From CAZFYZ01 sp964523735 (GTDB lineage Bacteria; Armatimonadota; UBA5829): a stretch of 5,867 nucleotides of DNA. The stretch lies in assembly GCA_964523735.1 (NCBI GenBank), contig CAZFYZ010000181.1, positions 1 to 5,867 of the forward strand, given 5' to 3'. Numbering within the stretch: the first letter of the stretch is position 1; each line of letters opens with the position of its first letter. A program made the translations under genes and the position numbers. Of this stretch, positions 1 to 5,062 are shown piece by piece. The notes below the pieces were generated by a model. That model did not search any database, was not told the DNA's origin, and worked only from the letters and a program-made list of their open reading frames with translations.

Positions 1-1140
1 GACTACCTTGGTGCACCAGCGGAACTCGAGCTGGACATACCTGAACGCGCGCGGACTGAAGCTCTGCCACGCCAACGGGCCCTTCTTGAGAATGAGTCGG
101 TCCGCGTGCTTTGTGCCTGCCCGATCCGGCTGAGCTCGACCGTCTGTGAGGACTTCGGAGTAGCCGATGTCGATGAGTCCGGAGCCCGAGGCGGAGATGC
201 CGATCTCCAGATTGCCGAAGACCTCGCGGCCGAAGTCCAGTATGACCACAACCCCGGCGTCGCCGCGCGGAGTCTTGATATGAGTGTCTCCGTCAGGAGT
301 AAGCAGCCGCTCGCCGTCCTTCACATTGCCGGCAGTAAGCTTGGTGAGCGGCGTGGCGGACATGATCTCGGGGACAGCGGCGACAGCCGTCTCTTTGCCA
401 CGCGCGGGCGAGTTGAATATGCCCGAGATGGCGCGTGGATAGCAGGGCTCCTGCGCGAGTTCCGGCAGGTCGCTCTTCGCAAGTCTGCCCCAAGGCTGGT
501 TTGGCGCTGTGCCGACGACAGTGGCCTCGCTCCAGCCCTTCTCTTTGAACTTGACTTCGCACCAGCCGGCAGGCCGCTCGGCAGCGTCGTAGATTTCCTG
601 GAAGCTCAGCTCTTCACCGACGTGCTCGCCTTCAGGGCGGTAGTCGGGCGCGGCGAGCACTTGCCAGGTTTCGTCCGTGGATATGCTGAGTGTTTCCTCG
701 CCGACCTGGATGTCTGCCTTGCAGATGAGGCCGGGCTTGCTGCCTGGGTAGTCTGCGTAATGCGCGAGGAACGCTATGACGTTGTTGCCCTTGGTGAGGT
801 GCTCAGTGATCTCGTAGGAGTCGTAGAGCGTGGTTCCGATGTTCGCCCGAGCCGGGCCGGAGCCTATGTAGCTGCCGTTCACGTAGAGCCTGTAGCGGCT
901 CTCCGCGGAGGCTTTGATGACTGCGCTAGTGGGGCGGGCGGTCAGCTTGAAAAGCTTGCGGGCGTATATGTAGGAGTTGGGTTGGGCTTCGCCCTCGCCT
1001 GTCCAGATCCACTTGCCGCGCTCTTCTTCGACTTCGACTTCGGCTGGCCTTGGGCGGCGATATCTGCGCCGCCTGCCATGCCCGCCGGCCTCGCTCCCCA
1101 AGGCCGCCGGCACCAAACACGCTATTAGAGTATGAAGCAT
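1..1140 (-). CDS. Secreted alpha-L-rhamnosidase (GH78-like), N-terminal part, 3' end beyond window
   Basis: An open frame of exactly 380 codons runs from an ATG at 1140 to base 1 without a stop, so the C-terminal part lies outside. Residues 1-18 (MLHTLIACLVPAALGSEA) resemble a short signal peptide, followed by an odd Arg-rich then Glu-rich stretch (22-40). From residue 43 (KWIWTGEG) it reads like the Bac_rhamnosid_N sandwich domain, with RLYVNGSYIGSGPARA at 84-99 and YDSYEITEHLTKGNNVIAF at about 106-124. Around 298-370 it matches the concanavalin-like domain of GH78: LDFGREVFGNLEI at 301-313, GYSEVLTDG, then FRYVQLEF at 366-373. The (alpha/alpha)6 catalytic domain is cut off, so activity cannot be judged. 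Stops TAA and TGA lie in frame just upstream of the ATG, which fixes the earliest start. There is no convincing Shine-Dalgarno. The family removes terminal rhamnose from plant or microbial glycans; the substrate here is unknown. Confidence 0.82.
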   Translation of the reverse strand, partial: MLHTLIACLVPAALGSEAGGHGRRRRYRRPRPAEVEVEEERGKWIWTGEGEAQPNSYIYARKLFKLTARPTSAVIKASAESRYRLYVNGSYIGSGPARANIGTTLYDSYEITEHLTKGNNVIAFLAHYADYPGSKPGLICKADIQVGEETLSISTDETWQVLAAPDYRPEGEHVGEELSFQEIYDAAERPAGWCEVKFKEKGWSEATVVGTAPNQPWGRLAKSDLPELAQEPCYPRAISGIFNSPARGKETAVAAVPEIMSATPLTKLTAGNVKDGERLLTPDGDTHIKTPRGDAGVVVILDFGREVFGNLEIGISASGSGLIDIGYSEVLTDGRAQPDRAGTKHADRLILKKGPLAWQSFSPRAFRYVQLEFRWCTKVV

Positions 1141-1145
1141 ACGTC

Positions 1146-1175
1146 ATTATCGCAGAAATCCGTCAAAAACGCCAA
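1146..1175 (-). promoter_or_regulatory. Candidate sigma-70 promoter of the rhamnosidase gene, possibly leaderless
   Basis: On the minus strand TTGGCG (1175-1170) and GATAAT (1151-1146) are separated by 18 bp. They match the -35 box at four of six and the -10 box at five of six positions. The predicted transcript start falls at 1140-1138, on the ATG itself, which would give a leaderless mRNA. This fits the lack of a ribosome binding site. It is inferred from spacing alone; alternatively translation could begin at an internal codon. Confidence 0.35.
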
Positions 1176-1209
1176 CCGAACGAGGGCCATATGGATGCTC
1201 CTCGTTTGG
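1176..1209. promoter_or_regulatory. Inverted repeat between divergent genes, operator-like
   Basis: Arms 1176-1185 (CCGAACGAGG) and 1200-1209 (CCTCGTTTGG) are complementary over ten positions with one G-T mismatch. They flank a spacer that itself contains the perfect palindrome CCATATGG (1187-1194). The element abuts the candidate -35 box of the rhamnosidase and lies 79 bp before the peptidase start, where a regulator could act on either gene. No specific regulator family can be assigned. Confidence 0.35.
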
Positions 1210-1278
1210 CCGGCTGAGGGGGCAGGTAATCTGTGCACGCACCGCTAACCCTCCCAATGGCGAGGATAACTTACGCTT

Positions 1279-1282
1279 GGAG
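1279..1282 (+). promoter_or_regulatory. Ribosome binding site of the M20 peptidase
   Basis: GGAG sits five bases before the ATG at 1288 and supports that start. I recognise no convincing promoter boxes between 1210 and 1278. Confidence 0.6.
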
Positions 1283-1287
1283 TACCA

Positions 1288-2415
1288 ATGGTAGATAGCA
1301 CACGAGTTGAGAATACGTTACTTGAGCTGCTGGCGACTAATAGCCCCTCGAAGCAGGAGCGGGCTTTGGTGGATTGCCTCAAGGGCAGGCTGGCGGCTTT
1401 GGGTTTTGAGGTCGAAGAAGACGACGCAGGCGCGAAGATCGGTGGCAACGCGGGGAATATCATCGCGACCCGCAAGGGGACTGTCCCGGGGGCTACTGGG
1501 ATATTCTTCTGCTGCCATACTGACACCGTCGAGCCGACCGATAGGCTCAAGATCGTGAAGGAAGATGGGGTCATCAAGTCTGACGGCACCACGATTCTTG
1601 GGGCCGATGATAAAGCCGGGATCACGGCGATACTCGAGGGGTGCCAGTCGGTGATCGAAAGCGGCGTGCCGGTTGGCGATATACAGGTGTTTCTTACTGC
1701 GAGTGAGGAGATCGGTCTGCTGGGGGCGAGGTATCTGGACCGCGCGAAGGTCATCACGCAGATGGGATATGTGCTTGACGCGGGTGAGCCCGTGGCGGGG
1801 ATTGTCGTCAGCGCGCCTACCCACGACGTGATGGAAGTGAAAATCGAGGGCACTGCTGCTCACGCGGGTGGGGCGCCTGAGAAGGGCGTCAGCGCGATCG
1901 TCGCGGCGGCGAACGCGATCTCCAAAATGAGGCTTGGGCGGCTGGATGAGGAGACGACGGCCAACGTGGGCATCATAGAGGGCGGGAAGGCGCTCAACGT
2001 CGTGCCTGACCTGTGCATCGTCAAGGGGGAGGCTCGCAGCCGCAACAACGCCAAGCTGGATGAGCAGATCGAGCATATGCGCTCGCTGTTTATCGATGAG
2101 GCCGCCAAGATCGGTGCCAAGGCGACATTCACTCACGAGCGCGAGTACTCGACCTACCGATTCACTGAGGCCGATGCTCCGATCAAGCTGGCGATGGAAG
2201 CATCCCGGCGGATAGGCATCGAGCCTCACATGATGGAGATAGGCGGAGGCTCGGACGCGAACGTGTTCAATGCCTCAGGGCTGCCTGCCGTGGTGTTGGG
2301 CCTCGGCCACGAGAATGCTCACGCGGTTACTGAATACTGCCCGCTTGATAAGCTCACGAAGGCTTGTGAGTTCGTCGAGGCGCTGATCAAAGTCGCGGCG
2401 GAAGGGAAAGCCTAG
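1288..2415 (+). CDS. PepT-like M20 family zinc metallopeptidase
   Basis: A complete 375-residue protein of the M20 peptidase T-like group (Bacillus YqjE type), expected to act in the cytoplasm as a di-zinc aminopeptidase on small peptides. All expected active-site residues are visible: metal ligand His77 with Asp79 in CCHTDTV; bridging Asp107 in LGADDKAG; general base Glu140 and ligand Glu141 in TASEEIG; Asp164 in YVLDAGEP; and C-terminal His345 in HENAHAVTEY. A lid/dimerisation domain spans about 178-290 and carries the conserved His192 in AAHAGGAPEKG. Length is typical, somewhat shorter than classical PepT (about 410), and there is no signal peptide. The exact substrate (tripeptides or other amides) cannot be read from sequence. 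The next gene downstream on the same strand is DUF3866, after a 164-bp repeat-rich gap. No terminator is evident in that gap, so co-transcription is possible. Confidence 0.9.
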   Translation: MVDSTRVENTLLELLATNSPSKQERALVDCLKGRLAALGFEVEEDDAGAKIGGNAGNIIATRKGTVPGATGIFFCCHTDTVEPTDRLKIVKEDGVIKSDGTTILGADDKAGITAILEGCQSVIESGVPVGDIQVFLTASEEIGLLGARYLDRAKVITQMGYVLDAGEPVAGIVVSAPTHDVMEVKIEGTAAHAGGAPEKGVSAIVAAANAISKMRLGRLDEETTANVGIIEGGKALNVVPDLCIVKGEARSRNNAKLDEQIEHMRSLFIDEAAKIGAKATFTHEREYSTYRFTEADAPIKLAMEASRRIGIEPHMMEIGGGSDANVFNASGLPAVVLGLGHENAHAVTEYCPLDKLTKACEFVEALIKVAAEGKA

Positions 2416-2417
2416 TC

Positions 2418-2449
2418 GCGAAAACGCGAAGGAGCGAAAACGCGAAAGG
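2418..2449. repeat. Two tandem 16-bp repeats just after the peptidase stop
   Basis: GCGAAAACGCGAAGGA (2418-2433) is followed directly by GCGAAAACGCGAAAGG (2434-2449), which differs only at positions 14-15. Each unit also contains a short inner echo of GCGAA. The array starts three bases after the peptidase stop codon and is strongly purine-biased, unlike the flanking genes. Confidence 0.75.
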
Positions 2450-2474
2450 GGGAAGGGAGCCCAATCGCAAAAGC

Positions 2475-2498
2475 CAGAAAGTCAGAAAGGCAGAAGCA
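2475..2498. repeat. Three tandem copies of an 8-bp CAGAAAG-type repeat
   Basis: CAGAAAGT, CAGAAAGG and CAGAAGCA follow each other without a gap. The first two differ at one base and the third is degenerate. With the preceding 16-bp units this makes a purine-rich low-complexity stretch with no coding signal. Confidence 0.55.
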
Positions 2499-2524
2499 CC
2501 TTTGCCCTTTTCGTGCTCTCTCCC

Positions 2525-2545
2525 CATCCTGAGCGGGTCGAAGGG
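2525..2545. repeat. REP-like intergenic element (CATCCTGAGC type)
   Basis: CATCCTGAGC followed by GGGTCGAAGGG has the form of dispersed short palindromic repeats seen between genes in many bacteria (CATCCTGAGC...TCGAAGG). The outer CCT and AGG bases can pair. A second element with the same layout but changed arms lies at 5845-5867. It ends 35 bases before the DUF3866 start. Confidence 0.55.
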
Positions 2546-2579
2546 CGTGCTTTCGTGATTGGTCCGGGTTCTGTTGCCT

Positions 2580-3665
2580 ATGCTAACTCGTGCGCGGGGT
2601 AGGGTTGTTTCGATAGACGCCGTTAGGGGCGATGCGGTGGAGCTGACTGCTGAAGTTAATGGCAGCCAGGCCCGCGCGGTCGCTTACTCGAGCCTGGTTG
2701 GGGCGGTTCGGGTCGAGGACGAGGTGCTGCTGAACACGACGGCCGTTGAGCTGCGCCTGGGGACCGGCGGGTACCACTTCGTGATCGCGAACCTGAGCTC
2801 GGACGAGAGTGAGGAACTGGGCCGGGGGCATATAATGAAGTGCCGGTATACGCCCTCGCAGAATGCGGTGCTCTCGGTCGAGGAAGAGGATTCGCCTGAG
2901 CGTACGGCCATAGACAGATTCGAGACACTTGGCGGCATGCCGGTGGTGATCGGACAGCTTCACAGCCAGCTCGGGCCTGCCGCCGCAGGGCTGAAGCGAT
3001 CGACGCAGAGGCGGGCTCGCGTTGCCTATCTGATGACTGACTCCGCCGCGCTGCCTATCGCGTTCAGCCGAAACGTGCACGACCTGCGCAACAAGGGCCT
3101 GATCGACTCGACGATCACATGTGGGCAGGCTTTTGGCGGGGAGATCGAGGCGGTCAACGTCTACACCGGCCTGATCGCGGCCAGGGAAGTGGCTCGCGCG
3201 GATGCAGTGATCGTCTGCCCCGGGCCGGGCAATGTCGGCACAGGGACGGCCTATGGTTTCTCCTCGATAGAGCAGGGGGAGATCGTCAACGCCGTGAATA
3301 CGCTGGGCGGGTCACCGGTGGCCATTGCCCGTGTGAGCTTCGCGGACCCTCGCCCGCGTCACCAGGGTCTGAGTCACCACACGACTACCGCGCTTGGGAC
3401 TGTCGCGCTTACGAAGTGCACCCTTGCGCTCCCGATGATCGACCAGATGCGACTGCTGGCGATTCAGGAGCAGATCGCTCACTCTCCGATCTCCTACAAA
3501 CACCGCGTCCGGATAGTTGATGGCCAACCCGGCATCATCGAGCTGCAGGAGAAGGGTTTCAAGCTCTCCAGCATGGGCCGATCCTACGACGAAGACCCCG
3601 AGTTCTTCCTCTCCGCGTCAGCGGCGGGTGTGGTAGCTGGGGAGATGCTCAAGACAGCCGTTTAG
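2580..3665 (+). CDS. DUF3866 family protein of unknown function
   Basis: A 361-residue protein recognisable as DUF3866, a family without assigned biochemistry. An N-terminal beta-rich part (about 1-75) is followed by GHIMKCRYTP (83-92) and then the conserved core: YLMTDSAALP (150-159), CGQAFGGEIEAVNVYTGL (181-198), CPGPGNVGTGTAYGFSSIEQGE (213-234, glycine-rich and nucleotide-loop-like), and FADPRPRHQGLSHHT (254-268, with His261, His266 and His267). The invariant Asp, His and Cys residues suggest an enzyme or metal/nucleotide-binding protein, but this is inference. No signal peptide or membrane helix is seen, so it is probably cytoplasmic. ATG 2580 was chosen because families of this type begin with a short basic strand (here LTRARGRVVSID). 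An in-frame TTG at 2559 would add seven residues; neither start has a good Shine-Dalgarno. The last 17 bases overlap the convergent HAF gene. Confidence 0.8.
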   Translation: MLTRARGRVVSIDAVRGDAVELTAEVNGSQARAVAYSSLVGAVRVEDEVLLNTTAVELRLGTGGYHFVIANLSSDESEELGRGHIMKCRYTPSQNAVLSVEEEDSPERTAIDRFETLGGMPVVIGQLHSQLGPAAAGLKRSTQRRARVAYLMTDSAALPIAFSRNVHDLRNKGLIDSTITCGQAFGGEIEAVNVYTGLIAAREVARADAVIVCPGPGNVGTGTAYGFSSIEQGEIVNAVNTLGGSPVAIARVSFADPRPRHQGLSHHTTTALGTVALTKCTLALPMIDQMRLLAIQEQIAHSPISYKHRVRIVDGQPGIIELQEKGFKLSSMGRSYDEDPEFFLSASAAGVVAGEMLKTAV

Positions 3666-4722
3666 CCCGTCGGAAGCCACACGCGGCTGCCGGGCCGGCA
3701 ATCCCCAGAAGCAGGCTGCACAGCGAACCAGGTTCCGCCACGGCCACCTGCATGCGCCACGCCGTCATTACGTAGTTGTGGTATCCGTATCCGGTCACCC
3801 AGCCGCTGTTCGACACTGCGGTAGCCGAGCTGATGATGTCGTTGTTCCCAATCGACGGTTGGCAGAGCGACGTGAGATCGGTGAACGACGTGCCATCGGA
3901 CAGGAAGCCTCTAGGTCCCCCGGGCTTGTTCGAGAACCCAACAATCCAACCGCAGTTGTTGATATCTTCCGCCTGAGTGTCTCCGGAGCTGAACCGCCCG
4001 AGGTCTATCATCTGGCCGCCCGTGAAGAGGAATGCGTGTTCTCCATCGGAGTCGCGCGCTACACCTACTATGTCACCCTTATCGTTAAGCCCGCGAGCCA
4101 AAACATAGCCATTGGCATTCAGATAGCCGATGTCCGAGAGTCCTGCCTCGTTGCCGACAAATCCCCGGTCCCATCCTACGTCATGATAGATACTGCCAGC
4201 TACTAGGCCGGAACTGTTCACGTCGTAGCCGCGGCTTCCGTCGCCGTCCATCTGTCCCAAGTCGTGAAGCACGCCTCCGGAGTAGAGGAACGCGCGGTAG
4301 CTTCCCGAAAGAGACGCCGCGCCGGTTATCTGGCCCGAGTCATTGATGTCATTGGCTTCACTGGCCAATGAGTTGGGAGCGATCTCCGTGGTGGTGTTTC
4401 CGACGCATAAGAACGCGTGGGTCTTGCCATTGACATCGTAGTTGCCTACGACGTGGCCCAGGTTGTTGATCGAGAGGCACTTACCGATACTGGAACCGGG
4501 CTTGATCAGTCTGATGGAGTTGCCGTCATAGATGAAGCCGTAGTTGCCCGGGTCGGCAGTCTGGTAGTAGCCGGCCACGACACCTGAGTCATTGATGTCC
4601 GCTGCCACTGTTCCGGAGCTGATCCATTGGAACGATGACACCTGCCATGTTGTGGCGTGACAAGTAGTCAGCGTGATGAAGATGGTACCGGCAATTGCCG
4701 CGCAAAGACGTGGACCTGACAT
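3649..4722 (-). CDS. Secreted HAF-repeat protein with PEP-CTERM sorting tail
   Basis: A complete 357-residue exported protein. Residues 1-23 form a signal peptide (Arg5, hydrophobic 7-20, likely cleavage after CHA). The body is seven HAF-type repeats spaced about 42 residues apart, each opening with an I-N-D-S-G-like motif (42, 84, 125, 167, 211, 253, 302) followed by a V-V-G strand and an AFLY/GFL strand, most with a later D-L-G. The first six are full length and the seventh short. Seven such units would fit a beta-propeller, which is inference. The C-terminus is a PEP-CTERM signal: AEPGS (329-333), a hydrophobic helix (334-350) and basic RRAKR (351-355), with Ala in place of the usual first Pro or Val-Pro. 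It is expected to be processed by an exosortase (EpsH/XrtA type, not in this window) and displayed or released at the cell surface, often in exopolysaccharide-making bacteria. Ligand unknown. The gene ends inside the 3' end of DUF3866. Confidence 0.85.
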   Translation of the reverse strand: MSGPRLCAAIAGTIFITLTTCHATTWQVSSFQWISSGTVAADINDSGVVAGYYQTADPGNYGFIYDGNSIRLIKPGSSIGKCLSINNLGHVVGNYDVNGKTHAFLCVGNTTTEIAPNSLASEANDINDSGQITGAASLSGSYRAFLYSGGVLHDLGQMDGDGSRGYDVNSSGLVAGSIYHDVGWDRGFVGNEAGLSDIGYLNANGYVLARGLNDKGDIVGVARDSDGEHAFLFTGGQMIDLGRFSSGDTQAEDINNCGWIVGFSNKPGGPRGFLSDGTSFTDLTSLCQPSIGNNDIISSATAVSNSGWVTGYGYHNYVMTAWRMQVAVAEPGSLCSLLLGIAGPAAACGFRRAKRLS

Positions 4723-4727
4723 TCTCT

Positions 4728-4733
4728 CCTCCT
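4728..4733 (-). promoter_or_regulatory. Strong Shine-Dalgarno of the HAF/PEP-CTERM gene
   Basis: AGGAGG on the minus strand is five bases before the ATG at 4722, which fixes the start. Confidence 0.85.
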
Positions 4734-4735
4734 GT

Positions 4736-4798
4736 GGCTTTCTTTGAAGCCTATATGCCGTGTGTGGCCATGAGAGCTACCAGGGTCGTCCAGCTCTC
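4736..4798 (-). promoter_or_regulatory. Leader of the HAF gene with hairpins at both ends
   Basis: In the predicted 76-nt leader, GAGAGCT (4798-4792) pairs with AGCTCTC (4778-4772) around a 13-nt loop, starting at the predicted first transcribed base. A second hairpin, GGCTT (4751-4747) with AAGCC (4740-4736), ends two bases before the Shine-Dalgarno and could affect ribosome access. The 5' hairpin could stabilise the mRNA or, as a DNA dyad, bind a repressor over the start point. Seen as complementarity only. Confidence 0.45.
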
Positions 4799-4804
4799 CG
4801 CCGG

Positions 4805-4834
4805 AGTATACGTCACACCATGCCCGTTTGTCAA
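4805..4834 (-). promoter_or_regulatory. Sigma-70-type promoter of the HAF/PEP-CTERM gene
   Basis: On the minus strand TTGACA (4834-4829), a perfect -35 box, is followed after 18 bp by TATACT (4810-4805), five of six for the -10 box. The predicted start is near 4798, giving a leader of about 76 nt. This is the best housekeeping-type promoter in the window. Confidence 0.65.
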
Positions 4835-4878
4835 GTAGTGTGATCGTAGTATGATCCTGGTTTGAAGTCAGTGGGTAA

Positions 4879-4903
4879 GTGTGGACGTTGACAACCGACA
4901 CCC
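4879..4903. promoter_or_regulatory. Interrupted dyad, candidate enhancer-binding site
   Basis: The pattern GTG-N3-GTTG-N-CAAC-N3-CAC (4881-4901) is perfectly symmetric about base 4891, and 4879/4903 add one more matching pair. The centre is 94 bp upstream of the predicted sigma-54 start at 4985, within the range used by NtrC-family activators, and about 93 bp upstream of the predicted HAF start. Known PEP-CTERM systems use the PrsR-type sigma-54 activator; whether this is its site is inference. Confidence 0.45.
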
Positions 4904-4958
4904 AAAGCCCCCCGCATGAATGCCGGTTCTTCTCGACGCTCCTCCTGTGACAGGTTTC

Positions 4959-4973
4959 TGGCACACATCTTGC
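4959..4973 (+). promoter_or_regulatory. Sigma-54 (RpoN) -24/-12 promoter
   Basis: TGGCAC-N5-TTGC matches the sigma-54 consensus at every core base, and the diagnostic GG (4960-4961) and GC (4972-4973) are separated by exactly ten bases. The predicted start is 4985, giving an 86-nt leader for the PEP-CTERM gene at 5071. PEP-CTERM genes in several bacteria are known to depend on RpoN with PrsK/PrsR, so the context fits. Confidence 0.75.
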
Positions 4974-4984
4974 GACTTCTCTAT

Positions 4985-5043
4985 GTGCAAGGCCCAGCAA
5001 AGATTGGGCCGATGACGCTCTAGTGTGGAACACCAGATTGCAC
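4985..5043 (+). promoter_or_regulatory. Candidate three-way-junction RNA in the 5' leader of the small PEP-CTERM gene
   Basis: GTGCAA (4985-4990), beginning at the predicted sigma-54 start, pairs with TTGCAC (5038-5043). Inside it lie a hairpin GGCCCA/TGGGCC (4991-4996 with 5005-5010, extendable by a G-U pair, six-base loop) stacked directly on the closing stem, and a small hairpin GTGT/ACAC (5023-5026 with 5030-5033). The Shine-Dalgarno follows 13 bases later. No known riboswitch family is recognised. The GGCCCA hairpin is the most secure part; the whole fold is inference. Confidence 0.4.
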
Positions 5044-5056
5044 CTAGCACGTCGAG

Positions 5057-5062
5057 AAGGAG
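5057..5062 (+). promoter_or_regulatory. Shine-Dalgarno that fixes the GTG start of the small PEP-CTERM gene
   Basis: AAGGAG lies eight bases before GTG 5071. A longer frame could begin at GTG 5023, but that start has no ribosome binding site and would place 16 charged residues before the signal peptide and through the leader hairpins. Confidence 0.75.

Noticed and set aside
106..1128. Long plus-strand frame of 340 codons
   Set aside because: It is antisense to the rhamnosidase. The minus-strand frame has clear GH78 family motifs throughout, while this one shows no recognisable domain.
1143..1160. Similarity of GTCATTATCGCAGAAATC to the REP-like elements
   Set aside because: The central GAGC and the spacing are missing; the resemblance is only at the ends.
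1318..2229. Minus-strand frame of 303 codons inside the peptidase gene
   Set aside because: It is a shadow of the M20 peptidase, whose frame carries every catalytic motif; the shadow is Arg/His-rich without family signal.
2496..2517. Weak hairpin AGCAC/GTGCT as a terminator for the peptidase gene
   Set aside because: The stem is only five base pairs with a long loop and lacks a following T-run.
2583..3080. Minus-strand frame of 165 codons within DUF3866
   Set aside because: Shadow frame with biased composition; the plus strand shows conserved DUF3866 motifs.
4991..5022. Resemblance of the GGGCCGATGACGC segment to the 3' half of a fluoride riboswitch
   Set aside because: The conserved 5' half (GGNGAUGG stem and AAACC-type linker) is absent upstream, so the likeness is limited to a few bases.
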